Assembly: GCA_023420895.1 (NCBI GenBank)
Contig: JAEZUY010000040.1
Location: 46,658 to 110,657 of the forward strand
DNA from: Bacillota bacterium
GTDB lineage: Bacteria > Bacillota > Clostridia > Tissierellales > Gottschalkiaceae
DNA: 64,000 nt
Direction: 5' to 3'
Shown here: piece by piece, positions 25,967 through 35,849 of the stretch
Position numbering within the stretch: position 1 is the first letter of the stretch
Layout of the letters: each line of letters opens with the position of its first letter
The notes under the pieces: generated by a model
Database searches by the model: none
What the model was told of the DNA's origin: nothing
What the model saw: the letters and a program-made list of their open reading frames with translations, nothing else
Translations under genes and position numbers: made by a program

Positions 25967-26918
25967 TGTCGATTTGTATGATTTAATTAAAGAGACTGGG
26001 CTTGAAATAATTTACAGACCTGTAGATGTTGAAAAAGTCAGAGTATCGGGTATAGAAATAAATAGACCGGGTCTTCAGCTGACGGGATTTTATAAAAATT
26101 TCTATCCGGGAAGAATTCAGGTGCTCGGAGAACAGGAGAAAGAATACCTTCTCTCTCTTCCCGACGATTTGAGATATGAAAGAATAGAGACCCTTTTTAA
26201 ATATCCGATACCGGCATTCATAATAGCGAACAATATATTTTCCTTTCCGGAAATAAGCGAACTTGCAAGAAAGCACGATGTTTTAGTGCTGAAAACTGAA
26301 CTTCCGACTAGTAAGTTTATAAGTAAAATTATAGGATATCTTGAAAACGTTTTAGCTCCCAGCACTGTCATGCACGGAGTGCTCCTTGAAATTTTTGGGA
26401 TGGGAGTAATAGTTACAGGAAAGAGCGGAATAGGCAAAAGCGAAGTCGCTCTGGAACTCATAAAGAGAGGGCACAGACTCGTTGCAGACGATGCAGTAGA
26501 GATTAAGAAGATAGACGAGATGCTGCGAGGAACTTCCCCTGCGCTTATAAAGCATTTTATGGAAATAAGAGGAATAGGAATAATAGATATAACTATGCTT
26601 TACGGAGTCGGAGCAGTTAAAACATGGGAGATGATAGATCTTCTGGTTGAACTCGAGGACTGGAATGAAGAAAAGGAGTATGACAGACTCGGAATAGACG
26701 AAAATACGGTAGATATTCTGGGAATTGAGACACCGAGAGTGACAGTTCCAGTGAGACCTGGAAGAAACCTCGCTATGATTGTAGAAGTTGCGGCCAGAAA
26801 TACGAGAATGAAACAGTTCGGCCATAATGCCGCTCAGGAGCTTGACAATAAGCTGAGAGAAGAAATAGAGAAGAGAAAGAAAACTTATAACTGGGATGTT
26901 CAGGAAGAAGACGTATAG
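25959..26918 (+). CDS. hprK: HPr kinase/phosphorylase
   Basis: Bifunctional ATP-dependent kinase and phosphorylase that modifies Ser46 of HPr, the central carbon-catabolite switch of Firmicutes. Walker A GKSGIGKSEVALELI (~155-170), followed by LVADDAVEI and the family signature SPALIKHFMEIRGIGIIDI. The GTG at 25959 (MYNVDLYDLI) has AAGGGTGA five bases before it and fits family starts better than the GTG at 25950. It overlaps uvrC by eight bases. Its partner HPr (Ser46 present) is encoded 11 kb downstream. Confidence 0.95.
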   Translation: MYNVDLYDLIKETGLEIIYRPVDVEKVRVSGIEINRPGLQLTGFYKNFYPGRIQVLGEQEKEYLLSLPDDLRYERIETLFKYPIPAFIIANNIFSFPEISELARKHDVLVLKTELPTSKFISKIIGYLENVLAPSTVMHGVLLEIFGMGVIVTGKSGIGKSEVALELIKRGHRLVADDAVEIKKIDEMLRGTSPALIKHFMEIRGIGIIDITMLYGVGAVKTWEMIDLLVELEDWNEEKEYDRLGIDENTVDILGIETPRVTVPVRPGRNLAMIVEVAARNTRMKQFGHNAAQELDNKLREEIEKRKKTYNWDVQEEDV

Positions 26919-26979
26919 TACAAAGAAATATTCATAAGAACAGGTTTAAAATCTTACTATAATAACAGGAGGAATGCAG

Positions 26980-27687
26980 ATGTTTTTAGAAGTTGAGACA
27001 CATTGTCATACTATCGCGAGCGGACATGCTTACAGCACGCTTGAAGAGGTTGTAGCTCAGGCTAAGAAAAAGGGGATGAAAGCTGTGACTTTCACGGAAC
27101 ATGCTCCTGCAATGCCGGGAGGACCGAATATATACCATATAATAAATCAGCAGGTGATACCTGAGGAGATAGACGGTGTGAGAATCTATAAAGGAGTAGA
27201 AGCCAATATAATGGATTATGAAGGAAATCTCGACATAGAGGATGAAGTTCTCGAGAGACTGGACCTGGTAATAGCATCTCTTCATGGAATCTGCATAGAG
27301 CCGGGAACTGAAGAGGAGAATACCAATGCTCTGATAAAAGCTATGGAAAACGGGCATGTAGATATAATAGGACACCCTGGAAATCCTCAGTTTCCTGTAG
27401 ATATAGAAAAAGTTGTTAAAAAAGCGGTAGAAACCGGCACTCTAATTGAGATAAACAACAGCTCTTTTCTTTCAAGCAGAAAGGGAAGCTGTGAAAACTG
27501 CAGAGAATTTGCGGATATGTGCAATAAGCTCGGTGCAAAGATAGCATGCGGAAGCGATGCCCATATATCTTTCGATGTAGGCAGATGCGACAGATCTCAG
27601 GAAGTTCTTGAGTCAGTGGGATTCAATAAAGACTTAATAGTAAATCTCAATTTTGAAAGATTTAAAAAATATTTTTTTGAAAAATAG
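26980..27687 (+). CDS. PHP-domain phosphatase, YcdX type
   Basis: 236 residues of the PHP metallo-phosphoesterase fold with the metal ligands of the trinuclear site: THCHT, FTEHAP, GVEANI, ASLHG, IGHPGNP and CGSDAHISFDVG. Full-length YcdX-like protein; the natural substrate is not established for the family. The ATG at 26980 has AGGAGG seven bases before it; the ATG at 26974 is too close to the ribosome site. The frequent neighbourhood of hprK and murB suggests a role in sugar or wall metabolism (inference). Confidence 0.87.
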   Translation: MFLEVETHCHTIASGHAYSTLEEVVAQAKKKGMKAVTFTEHAPAMPGGPNIYHIINQQVIPEEIDGVRIYKGVEANIMDYEGNLDIEDEVLERLDLVIASLHGICIEPGTEEENTNALIKAMENGHVDIIGHPGNPQFPVDIEKVVKKAVETGTLIEINNSSFLSSRKGSCENCREFADMCNKLGAKIACGSDAHISFDVGRCDRSQEVLESVGFNKDLIVNLNFERFKKYFFEK

Positions 27688-27762
27688 AATTCAGTGAGAT
27701 ATTAATGAAATCAATGCTTATAGACATCTCGATAGGAGATTTTAATAATATGGTCAAAGAAA

Positions 27763-27833
27763 ATGTATACATGATATCTTGATTTATTTTTTAACAGAGT
27801 GTATACTCTAATATGTAGATAAATTGTATACAA
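27763..27833 (+). promoter_or_regulatory. PFOR promoter flanked by three GTATAC palindromes
   Basis: Promoter TTGATT (27779-27784), 17 bases, TATACT (27802-27807). Palindrome ATGTATACAT (27763-27772) lies just upstream, GTATAC (27801-27806) overlaps the -10, and TTGTATACAA (27824-27833) lies just past the expected start. The layout suits a repressor binding cooperatively across the promoter. The regulator is unknown. I see no gene in 27688-27884. Confidence 0.55.
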
Positions 27834-27884
27834 GACAATCAAAGTAATTTTTAAGAGAGTTAATATTTTTGAGGGGGATATACA

Positions 27885-30800
27885 ATGGCTAAGACAATGA
27901 AAACAATGGACGGTAATACGGCAGCTTCATATGTATCTTATGCATTTACAGAAGTTGCGGCTATATACCCGATAACACCATCGTCTACTATGGCGGAAAT
28001 CGTAGATGAATGGGCAGCGCACGGAAGAAAGAACATCTTCGGAAGACCAGTAGAAGTTCACGAACTTCAATCTGAAGGAGGAGCAGCAGGAGCTGTTCAC
28101 GGTTCACTTTCAGCAGGAGCGCTTACAACTACTTATACGGCATCACAAGGACTTCTTCTTATGATACCGAATATGTATAAAATTTCAGGAGAACTTCTTC
28201 CTGGGGTATTCCACGTAAGTGCGCGTGCACTAGCTTCACACGCTCTTTCAATCTTCGGAGACCATCAGGACGTTATGGCTGCAAGACAGACAGGATTTGC
28301 TATGCTTGCATCTTCTTCAGTTCAAGAAGTTATGGACCTAGCAGGAGTTGCTCACCTTGCAGCTATAAAATCTAGAATACCATTCCTTCACTTCTTCGAC
28401 GGATTCAGAACTTCACACGAAATCCAAAAGATAGAAGTTATAGATTATGAAGATTTCAACAAACTAGTTGATCATGACGCTATAAAAGCATTCAAAGAAA
28501 ATGCTATGAAACCTGAAAAACCTTATACAAAAGGAACTGCACAGAACCCGGATATCTTCTTCCAAGCGAAAGAAGCAGCTAACGGATTCTACGAAGAAGT
28601 TCCAGATATAGTAAATGAATATATGAAAGAAATAAGCGAATTAACTGGAAGAAGCTACAAACCTTTCGACTACTATGGAGCAGAAGATGCTGAAAACATA
28701 ATAGTTGCAATGGGATCAGTTAACGAAACAATAAAAGAAACAGTAGACTATCTTGTAGGAGAGGGAGAAAAAGTTGGTCTTATAGAAGTAAGACTTTACA
28801 GACCTTTCTCACCTAAATACTACTTTGACGTAGTACCTTCAACAGTTAAGAAAATAGCTGTTCTAGACAGAACTAAAGAGCCGGGAGCACCAGCAGAACC
28901 TCTTTGCCTTGACGTAAAAAATCTTTACTATGACAAAGAAGACGCTCCAGTAATAGTTGGAGGAAGATACGGACTAGGATCTAAAGATACTACTCCAAGA
29001 CAGATAAAAGCAGTTTACGACAACCTTAAAGCTGACGAACCTAAAGACGGATTCACAATAGGTATAGTTGATGACGTTACAGGAACATCACTAGAACTTG
29101 GGGACAATATAGTTACTGCACCAGAAGGAACTATAGCTTGTAAGTTCTGGGGACTTGGATCAGACGGAACTGTCGGAGCTAACAAATCAGCTATAAAAAT
29201 AATAGGAGACAACACTGACATGTATGCTCAGGCATACTTCTCATACGACTCTAAGAAATCAGGAGGAATAACAATTTCTCACCTTAGATTCGGACACACT
29301 CCTATAAGATCAACTTATCTAGTTCAGTATCCTGACTTTGTATCATGTTCAAATCAGGCATATGTGAACCAGTACGATCTTCTTAAAGGACTTAAAAAAG
29401 GAGGAAAATTCCTTCTTAACTGTACTTGGAACCAGGAAGAAATCGAAGAAAAACTTCCTGCTTCAATGAAGAGATATATAGCAGAAAACGATATAGAGTT
29501 CTACACAATAGATGCTACTAACATAGCAAATGAAATAGGACTTGGAAATAGAATAAACATGGTAATGCAGGCTGGATTCTTCAAACTTGCAGAAGTTATA
29601 GACTTAGACGACGCTGTTAAATACCTTAAAGATGCAATAGTTAAATCTTACGGAAGAAAAGGTGAAAAAGTAGTTAATATGAACTACGAAGCTGTTGATC
29701 AAGGTATAGAAGCGCTTAACAAAGTTGACGTTCCAGCTGAATGGAAAAATGCAGAAGATAAAGATTCTTCAGATAAAGATGAACCAGAATTCATCAAAGA
29801 AATACTAAGACCTATAAACAGACAAGAAGGAGACGACCTTCCTGTTAGCACGTTTAAAGGAAAAGAAGAAGGTATATTCCCTCCAGGAACAGCAGCTTAC
29901 GAAAAACGTGGAGTTGCAGCATTCGTTCCAGAATGGAAAATAGACAACTGTATCCAATGTAACCAGTGTGCTTTCGTTTGTCCTCACGCAGCGATAAGAC
30001 CTTTCCTATTAGATGAAGAAGAAAAGAAAAATGCACCAGAAACTCTTCAAACTAAAAAAGCTATGGGTAAAGGCCTTGAAGGACTTGAATACAAGATCCA
30101 GATTTCTACATTCGACTGTACAGGATGCGGAAACTGTGCTGACATATGTCCAGCTAAAGAAAAAGCTCTTGTTATGCAGCCAGCAGAACAAGAACAGGTT
30201 AAAGAAGCAGGACATTGGGAATACCTTACAGAAAAAGTATCTGTTAAGGACAGCCTAATGCCTAAGACAAACGTTAAAGGAAGCCAGTTCGTACAGCCGC
30301 TTCTTGAATTCTCAGGAGCTTGTGCAGGATGTGGGGAAACTCCTTACATCAAAACTATAACTCAGCTGTTTGGAGACAGAATGCTTATAGCTAACGCTAC
30401 AGGATGTACTTCAATCTGGGGAGGATCTGCACCTACAACTCCTTATACAGTTAATAAAGACGGGCACGGACCAGCATGGGCTAACTCACTATTTGAAGAC
30501 AATGCTGAGTACGGATACGGTATGAAACTTGCAATAAAACAAAAAGTTGGAAAACTTGAAGCAGATATGAACAAACTTATGGAAATGGGAATATCTGACG
30601 AGCTTAAATCAGCATTCGAAGAGTGGATAGAAAACAAAAAAGATGCAGACGCTTCAAAAGCTGCAGCTGAAAAAATCATTTCACTTCTAGATAAGACTGA
30701 AGGGCTTGACGACGAAGCTAAAAAAGTTATAGAAGAAATAAAAGAAAACAAAGACTATCTAGTTAAAAAATCTGTATGGATATTCGGAGGAGACGGATGG

Positions 30801-31418
30801 GCTTATGATATCGGATACGGCGGTCTTGACCACGTACTTGCTTCAGACGAAGATATCAACGTATTCGTAGTGGATACTGAGGTTTATTCGAACACTGGAG
30901 GACAGTCATCGAAATCTACTCCAACAGCAGCAGTTGCTAAATTTGCTTCTTCAGGTAAGAGAACTAAGAAGAAAAATCTAGGACTTATGGCTGCTCAGTA
31001 CGGATATGTATACGTAGCGCAAGTATCTATGGGAGCTGACAAGAATCAATTCATGAAAGCGCTTATAGAAGCTGAAAGCTATGACGGACCTTCACTAATA
31101 ATCGCTTATGCTCCATGTATAGCTCACGGAATCAGAGCTGGAATGGGTAAAACTCAAGAGCAGGCGAAAAAAGCAGTTCAAGCTGGATACTGGCACCTAT
31201 ACAGATTCAATCCAATGCTTGCTGAAGAAGGAAAGAATCCTTTCGTACTAGATTCTAAAGATCCAACAGAATCATTCAGAGATTTCATAATGGGAGAAGT
31301 AAGATATACTTCACTGCAAAAAGCATTCCCAGATATCGCTGAAGAGATATTCCAGAAAGCAGAAAAAGATGCTGAAGAAAGACTTGCAACTTACAAGAAA
31401 CTTGCAGCTGAAGAATAA
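27885..31418 (+). CDS. nifJ: Pyruvate:ferredoxin (flavodoxin) oxidoreductase
   Basis: One-chain PFOR of 1177 residues: oxidises pyruvate to acetyl-CoA and CO2, reducing ferredoxin, the main catabolic step of anaerobic Clostridia. N-terminal YPITPSSTMAEIVDEW (pyruvate/TPP interface), SARALASHALSIFGDHQDV, two 4Fe-4S sets CIQCNQCAFVCPH (~690) and CTGCGNCADICP (~745), proximal-cluster/TPP region CAGCGETPY and GDGWAYDIGYGGLDHV. GAGGGGGAT ribosome site. Codon choice is more uniform than in neighbours (GCT, GTT, CTT preferred), as expected for very high expression. It has its own promoter and terminator between ycdX and murB. Confidence 0.97.
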   Translation: MAKTMKTMDGNTAASYVSYAFTEVAAIYPITPSSTMAEIVDEWAAHGRKNIFGRPVEVHELQSEGGAAGAVHGSLSAGALTTTYTASQGLLLMIPNMYKISGELLPGVFHVSARALASHALSIFGDHQDVMAARQTGFAMLASSSVQEVMDLAGVAHLAAIKSRIPFLHFFDGFRTSHEIQKIEVIDYEDFNKLVDHDAIKAFKENAMKPEKPYTKGTAQNPDIFFQAKEAANGFYEEVPDIVNEYMKEISELTGRSYKPFDYYGAEDAENIIVAMGSVNETIKETVDYLVGEGEKVGLIEVRLYRPFSPKYYFDVVPSTVKKIAVLDRTKEPGAPAEPLCLDVKNLYYDKEDAPVIVGGRYGLGSKDTTPRQIKAVYDNLKADEPKDGFTIGIVDDVTGTSLELGDNIVTAPEGTIACKFWGLGSDGTVGANKSAIKIIGDNTDMYAQAYFSYDSKKSGGITISHLRFGHTPIRSTYLVQYPDFVSCSNQAYVNQYDLLKGLKKGGKFLLNCTWNQEEIEEKLPASMKRYIAENDIEFYTIDATNIANEIGLGNRINMVMQAGFFKLAEVIDLDDAVKYLKDAIVKSYGRKGEKVVNMNYEAVDQGIEALNKVDVPAEWKNAEDKDSSDKDEPEFIKEILRPINRQEGDDLPVSTFKGKEEGIFPPGTAAYEKRGVAAFVPEWKIDNCIQCNQCAFVCPHAAIRPFLLDEEEKKNAPETLQTKKAMGKGLEGLEYKIQISTFDCTGCGNCADICPAKEKALVMQPAEQEQVKEAGHWEYLTEKVSVKDSLMPKTNVKGSQFVQPLLEFSGACAGCGETPYIKTITQLFGDRMLIANATGCTSIWGGSAPTTPYTVNKDGHGPAWANSLFEDNAEYGYGMKLAIKQKVGKLEADMNKLMEMGISDELKSAFEEWIENKKDADASKAAAEKIISLLDKTEGLDDEAKKVIEEIKENKDYLVKKSVWIFGGDGWAYDIGYGGLDHVLASDEDINVFVVDTEVYSNTGGQSSKSTPTAAVAKFASSGKRTKKKNLGLMAAQYGYVYVAQVSMGADKNQFMKALIEAESYDGPSLIIAYAPCIAHGIRAGMGKTQEQAKKAVQAGYWHLYRFNPMLAEEGKNPFVLDSKDPTESFRDFIMGEVRYTSLQKAFPDIAEEIFQKAEKDAEERLATYKKLAAEE

Positions 31419-31437
31419 TATAAACTTGATATAGATT

Positions 31438-31467
31438 ACTGCCCGGATTTTCCGGGCAGTTTTTTTA
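31438..31467 (+). terminator. Terminator after PFOR
   Basis: Perfect 10-bp stem ACTGCCCGGA / TCCGGGCAGT, loop TTT, then T7. Confidence 0.95.
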
Positions 31468-31502
31468 TCTCTGATTTTAAAATTTATAAATACTTTGAAT
31501 AC

Positions 31503-31532
31503 TTGTAGTAGATGCTCTATATAGTGTATACT
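31503..31532 (+). promoter_or_regulatory. Promoter of the murB-rapZ-glmR operon
   Basis: TTGTAG, 18 bases, TATACT. The -10 lies in AGTGTATACT, the same ten bases as at the PFOR -10. The ~170-base leader contains a hairpin at 31567-31604 (AAAAG-GAATG / CATTC-CTTTT around a GATATATC core) whose function is unknown. Confidence 0.5.
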
Positions 31533-31710
31533 TAATATAAGATGGAGAAGTATAGAATATAGCAGGAAAAGGGAATGGATATATCATATATGCATTCTCT
31601 TTTCGTACTATATTTAAATGAATATGAAAAAACGCTTTTATAAAGCAGACAGAATAATAGAAACAACGGAGCAAAAGAAATAGTCTATGTTAAGGAGATA
31701 GAAATAAAAA

Positions 31711-32625
31711 ATGGTTTATATAGATGAATTGAAAGAAAAATTAGGTGATAAAAAAGTACTTACAGATGAACCCATGAAGAATCACACGACTTTTAAAGTT
31801 GGAGGACCGGCAGACGTTCTCATTATTCCTGAGAACTCAGAAGATATAAAATTTGCGGCAGAGACTGCTAAAAAATATGATATTCCATTTATGATAATAG
31901 GAAATGGAAGCAATCTTCTTGTAAGAGACGGAGGAATAAGAGGAATAGTCGTTAAAATAGCTGACAATATGTCAGATATAGAAATAGATGGAGAAGAAGT
32001 TAAACTTCAGTCCGGAGTTATGATGAACAGAGCATCAGATGCTATACTTAAAGCATCGCTCAAAGGATTTGAATTCGCTTCGGGAATTCCGGGAACTCTC
32101 GGCGGCGCAATAACGATGAATGCAGGCGCTTACGACGGAGAGATGAAAGATATAGTTAAATCAGTGGAATGCATGGACAGAGACGGAAATACATTCAATT
32201 ACAGCAATGAAGATATGCATTTCGGATACAGAATGAGCAGAGTCCAGGAAGAAGGACTCATAGTTCTGAACGTAGTTCTGAGTCTTGAAAAGGGCGATTA
32301 CGATGAGATAAAAGCTAAAATAGACGATTTTACTGAAAGAAGAACATCGAAGCAGCCTCTTGAACTTGCTTCAGCGGGAAGCACTTTCAAAAGACCGCCT
32401 GGACATTATGCAGGTAAACTCATAGAAGATTCAGGTCTAAGAGGATTTAGATATAAAAATACTGGAATATCTCAGAAACACTGCGGTTTTGTAGTGAATT
32501 ACGGAGATTCAAAAGCTGAAGATATAATAACTCTTATAAAAATGGTTCAGAAGACAGTTTACGATAATTATAAAGTAAAACTTGAAACAGAAGTCAGAAT
32601 AATAGGTGAAGAAGCCGAGGATTAA
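31711..32625 (+). CDS. murB: UDP-N-acetylenolpyruvoylglucosamine reductase
   Basis: FAD enzyme that completes UDP-MurNAc synthesis using NADPH. 304 residues, the Firmicute (type II) form. HTTFKVGGPADVL and GNGSNLLVRDGGIRG form the FAD site. EFASGIPGTLGGAITMNAGAY, AGSTFKRP (catalytic serine) and GFVVNYG complete the signature. AAGGAG about 11 bases before ATG. First gene of murB-rapZ-glmR, a standard Firmicute arrangement tying wall-precursor synthesis to its regulators. Confidence 0.95.
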   Translation: MVYIDELKEKLGDKKVLTDEPMKNHTTFKVGGPADVLIIPENSEDIKFAAETAKKYDIPFMIIGNGSNLLVRDGGIRGIVVKIADNMSDIEIDGEEVKLQSGVMMNRASDAILKASLKGFEFASGIPGTLGGAITMNAGAYDGEMKDIVKSVECMDRDGNTFNYSNEDMHFGYRMSRVQEEGLIVLNVVLSLEKGDYDEIKAKIDDFTERRTSKQPLELASAGSTFKRPPGHYAGKLIEDSGLRGFRYKNTGISQKHCGFVVNYGDSKAEDIITLIKMVQKTVYDNYKVKLETEVRIIGEEAED

Positions 32626-32644
32626 TTGGCAGGAGGGGAAACAA

Positions 32645-33514
32645 GTGAAAGATATAGAAATTATATTAATAACGGGTATGTCAGGAGCCGGAAAGAGTCA
32701 GGTTCTTAAAATACTCGAAGATCAGGGATATAATTCCGTGGGCAATCTGCCGCCTGCTCTGCTTGAAGATTTTGTAAATCTTTACCGCAGCGGAAAAACT
32801 GAGCAGGATAAAGTAGCTCTCATAATGAATACAAGAGGAAGCGAAATGGTAGAAGATCTTGAAGTTATGCTCAATAAGCTCAAAGAGATGAATTTAGATT
32901 ACAAGCTTCTATTTATGGATGCTTCAGATGAAGTTCTTATAAAGAGATTTAAGGAACTTAGAAGACCGCATCCGTTCGATATAGACGGAAGCATAATAGA
33001 CGGAATAAATTTTGAAAGAAGAGAGCTTCACAATATAAAGAAAGAGGCTGACGCCATAATAGACACATCAGGACTCAATCTTGCAATGCTGAAAGATAAA
33101 ATATTCACAATATTCTTTTCAGATATGGAGACTGTGGAAAGAATGTCTATAAATGTTGTGTCATTCGGATTCAAACACGGAATACCTCAGGATGCGGATT
33201 TAGTATTCGACGTCAGATTCCTTACAAACCCTTATTATGTAGAAGAATTAAGACCTCTTACCGGAAACGACAGAGAAGTAAGAGAATTCGTAATGAGGAG
33301 AAATGATTCCAGAGTCTTTCTTGAAAAACTTGAAGATATGGTTGAATTCCTCATACCGAGATATATTAAAGAAGGAAAATCTCAGCTTGTGATAGCAATA
33401 GGATGTACAGGCGGACAGCACAGATCAGTTACTATTGCAAACTGCCTTTATGAATATCTACTTAACAAAGACTATAAAGTTAATTTAAAACACAGAGAAC
33501 AGGAAAAGAAATAG
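32645..33514 (+). CDS. rapZ: RapZ/YvcJ P-loop regulator
   Basis: 289-residue nucleotide-binding protein; in enterobacteria RapZ is an RNA-binding adaptor controlling GlmS, in Bacillus YvcJ is a nucleotidase. Walker A GMSGAGKSQ near residue 10, LMDASDEVLIKRF, RPHP and the conserved C-terminal CTGGQHRSVTIAN. The GTG at 32645 is chosen because AGGAGGGG lies six bases upstream; the longer frame back to 32606 overlaps murB and has no ribosome site. Confidence 0.93.
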   Translation: MKDIEIILITGMSGAGKSQVLKILEDQGYNSVGNLPPALLEDFVNLYRSGKTEQDKVALIMNTRGSEMVEDLEVMLNKLKEMNLDYKLLFMDASDEVLIKRFKELRRPHPFDIDGSIIDGINFERRELHNIKKEADAIIDTSGLNLAMLKDKIFTIFFSDMETVERMSINVVSFGFKHGIPQDADLVFDVRFLTNPYYVEELRPLTGNDREVREFVMRRNDSRVFLEKLEDMVEFLIPRYIKEGKSQLVIAIGCTGGQHRSVTIANCLYEYLLNKDYKVNLKHREQEKK

Positions 33515-33522
33515 GGAGTATC

Positions 33523-34818
33523 ATGAAAGTAAAAAAATTTACAGATACTTTCTCCGGAATTAAGAGATGGATTTTTCTCATATTTCTGGGCATGATTCTA
33601 TTTATATCTGGAGTTGTATTTATAATAAGCGATTCTATAGGACATTTAAATATAAGTATTCCTGTAAAAATTATGCTGATAGTAGTTGGAATCGTATTTG
33701 TATCGCTTGGAAGCAAGAATGCGCTTTCCAATATACTTGATGTAACTCTGAAATATAAGAATTACAATTCATACAGCAGAGGAGCTATAAATCAGATGCT
33801 GTATATGGATAAGATACAGTCGCAGGGACCTAAAATTGTTGCAATCGGAGGAGGAACAGGTCTTTCCACACTTCTGAGAGGCCTGAAGAAGAGAACAGGA
33901 AATATAACTGCTATAGTGACCGTTGCAGACGACGGAGGCGGTTCCGGAGTGCTTAGAGAAGAGATGGGAATAATTCCCCCGGGAGATATAAGAAACTGCA
34001 TTATGGCTTTGGCGCATGCAGAGCCTTCAATGGACAAACTTCTCAATTACAGATTCAAAGAGGGAAGGCTTAAAGGACAGAGCTTCGGAAATCTCTTTAT
34101 TGCCGCAATGGACGACATATATGGAGATTTTAATCTTGGAGTTAAAGAGATGAGCAACGTTCTTGCAGTCAGAGGGAATGTGCTTCCAATGACGAAAGAG
34201 AGTGTCAAACTTTTTGCAGAACTCGATGACGGAAAAGTGATAGAAGGAGAATCTCAGATACCTGAAATATGCCATAAATGCGGTAAAAAGATATCGAGAG
34301 TCTATACAGTTCCAGATGAACTGGAACCTCTTCAGGAATCTATAGAAGCTATTGAAGAGGCTGACTGCATAGTTCTGGGACCGGGAAGTCTCTATACGAG
34401 CATAATTCCGAATCTTCTGGTCGAAGACCTGGTTAAAGCGATAAAAAAATCTAAAGCGAAGAAAATATATATATCGAATATAATGACTCAGCCGGGAGAG
34501 ACCACAGGATACACTCTCACAGACCATATAAATGCGATAGAAAAGCATGCTGGAGGAAAAATTATAGATTTCGTTATAGCGAACAATCCGGATGCTAAAT
34601 CTTATTCGAGAAGAATTCTGAGAAACTATATGAAAGAGGACTCAGAACTTATAGATATAACAGATGAAGAAAAAGCGGCGCTTGAGAAAAGAGGAATTAC
34701 AGTCTACACTGACAGTCTTGTTGAAATAAGGAACAAGAATTTCAGACACAGTGACAAAGTAAGTGATTTAATAATGAAGATTTATCTTTATCATTCACAG
34801 AAAATATATGAAAGATAA
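33523..34818 (+). CDS. glmR: GlmR/YvcK gluconeogenesis and wall-precursor factor
   Basis: CofD-like UDP-sugar-binding protein needed on gluconeogenic carbon sources; in Bacillus it stimulates GlmS and so UDP-GlcNAc supply. This version is long (431 residues) because two membrane helices (~15-65) precede the cytosolic domain, as in many Clostridia. Motifs: VAIGGGTGLSTLLRGLK, VTVADDGGGSGVLR, PPGDIRNC, LGPGSLYTSIIPNLLV and SNIMTQPGETTGY. It starts nine bases after rapZ. In most relatives whiA follows directly; here two minus-strand genes intervene. Confidence 0.94.
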   Translation: MKVKKFTDTFSGIKRWIFLIFLGMILFISGVVFIISDSIGHLNISIPVKIMLIVVGIVFVSLGSKNALSNILDVTLKYKNYNSYSRGAINQMLYMDKIQSQGPKIVAIGGGTGLSTLLRGLKKRTGNITAIVTVADDGGGSGVLREEMGIIPPGDIRNCIMALAHAEPSMDKLLNYRFKEGRLKGQSFGNLFIAAMDDIYGDFNLGVKEMSNVLAVRGNVLPMTKESVKLFAELDDGKVIEGESQIPEICHKCGKKISRVYTVPDELEPLQESIEAIEEADCIVLGPGSLYTSIIPNLLVEDLVKAIKKSKAKKIYISNIMTQPGETTGYTLTDHINAIEKHAGGKIIDFVIANNPDAKSYSRRILRNYMKEDSELIDITDEEKAALEKRGITVYTDSLVEIRNKNFRHSDKVSDLIMKIYLYHSQKIYER

Positions 34819-34945
34819 ATTTATTTTCAATAGTGTTTGCTTTTATTATAAAAATTCTATACAATAGAAATAGAGGATATAGTATTCCCAATTTTTATAA
34901 GAAAAATATTAAACAGATTGAAAATATTTTTCATAGATAATAATC

Positions 34946-34979
34946 AAGAGTTCCAATATTATTTGGAACTCTTTTTTTA
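34946..34979 (+). terminator. Terminator after glmR
   Basis: Perfect 11-bp stem AAGAGTTCCAA / TTGGAACTCTT with loop TATTAT, then T6. The 127 bases between glmR and this hairpin hold nothing recognisable. Confidence 0.9.
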
Positions 34980-35019
34980 TTTTCAGAAAATATTCTGAAA
35001 CCGTATTTTATTTTTAATT

Positions 35020-35676
35020 TTATCTTCTATAATCTCTCATAACAGGAGAGAAAAGCTCAGACGTTGTAGGCGGAGTGAAAGTTATCGCATTGGCTCCGGC
35101 TTCAATCGTAGCTTCGATAGTGTCATCATTAGGACCGCCCGTCGCAATCAGAGGTATGTCCGGATATCTTTTCCTTATATTTCTAACTATATGTATAGTT
35201 CTAGGACCTCCGGATATATTTATTATATCGGCTCCGGCTTTGAGTCTTTCTTCTATATCGGTATTTTCGCTTCCGACAGTCAGTATTATCGGAATGTCTA
35301 TAGTTTCACTCACCGTCTTCAGAACTTCATTGCTTGTAGGTGCATTAAGGACAACCCCTAAAGCGCCTTGGAATTCAGCATCCAGAGCAAGATTCACAGA
35401 TCTCGTTCCTGTAGTTCTTCCGCCGCCGACTCCGCAGAAAACAGGTATTTCAGCAGCCATTATAAGAGAGTTAGTTATTATCGGCTGAGGCGTGAAAGGA
35501 TAGACGGCCATCACCGCATCTGCATTTATATTTCTGATTATGGCCACATCAGTAGAAAATACGAGTGAACGTATAGTCTTTCCGTTTACTCTTATACCTG
35601 TAGCTTTTTGTATTACTTCGGGAACATATATCATATTGCTTCTAAGATAGCTTGATACTTCAGGAGCTTTTTTCAT
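35020..35676 (-). CDS. Conserved TIM-barrel protein of unknown function
   Basis: 218 residues with regular beta-alpha units and glycine-rich phosphate-binding loops (GVGGGRTTGTR, INISGGPRT, IATGGPNDDTI) like ThiG, nitronate monooxygenase and other phosphate-binding barrels. Later strands read IPIILTVGS, AGADIINISGG and GANAITFTPP. I do not recognise a specific enzyme. Start supported by CGGAGGTAA eight bases before the ATG. It sits with the antiporter as a minus-strand insertion between glmR and whiA. Confidence 0.75.
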   Translation of the reverse strand: MKKAPEVSSYLRSNMIYVPEVIQKATGIRVNGKTIRSLVFSTDVAIIRNINADAVMAVYPFTPQPIITNSLIMAAEIPVFCGVGGGRTTGTRSVNLALDAEFQGALGVVLNAPTSNEVLKTVSETIDIPIILTVGSENTDIEERLKAGADIINISGGPRTIHIVRNIRKRYPDIPLIATGGPNDDTIEATIEAGANAITFTPPTTSELFSPVMRDYRR

Positions 35677-35726
35677 CGGGTTACCTCCGCACTTTAATTT
35701 ATTTATGTAAAACTTATTATCAGTAT

Positions 35727-35762
35727 AAAAAACTCACCCCATATGTATACATACAAGGTGAG
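35727..35762 (-). terminator. Terminator of the antiporter gene (minus strand)
   Basis: Read on the minus strand: CTCACC / GGTGAG with an inner TATGTATACATA palindrome, then T6. It separates the antiporter from the TIM-barrel gene. Confidence 0.82.
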
Positions 35763-35849
35763 CTAATTCCATTATAACATAAAAACATAATATTATAATA
35801 TGAGTAATAGAAGAATTAAATAGTTTAAATGTGAATATTTAAGTCTATT

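Noticed and set aside
30013..30258. 81-codon plus-strand frame inside PFOR
   Set aside because: Out-of-frame shadow within the conserved ferredoxin domain of PFOR.
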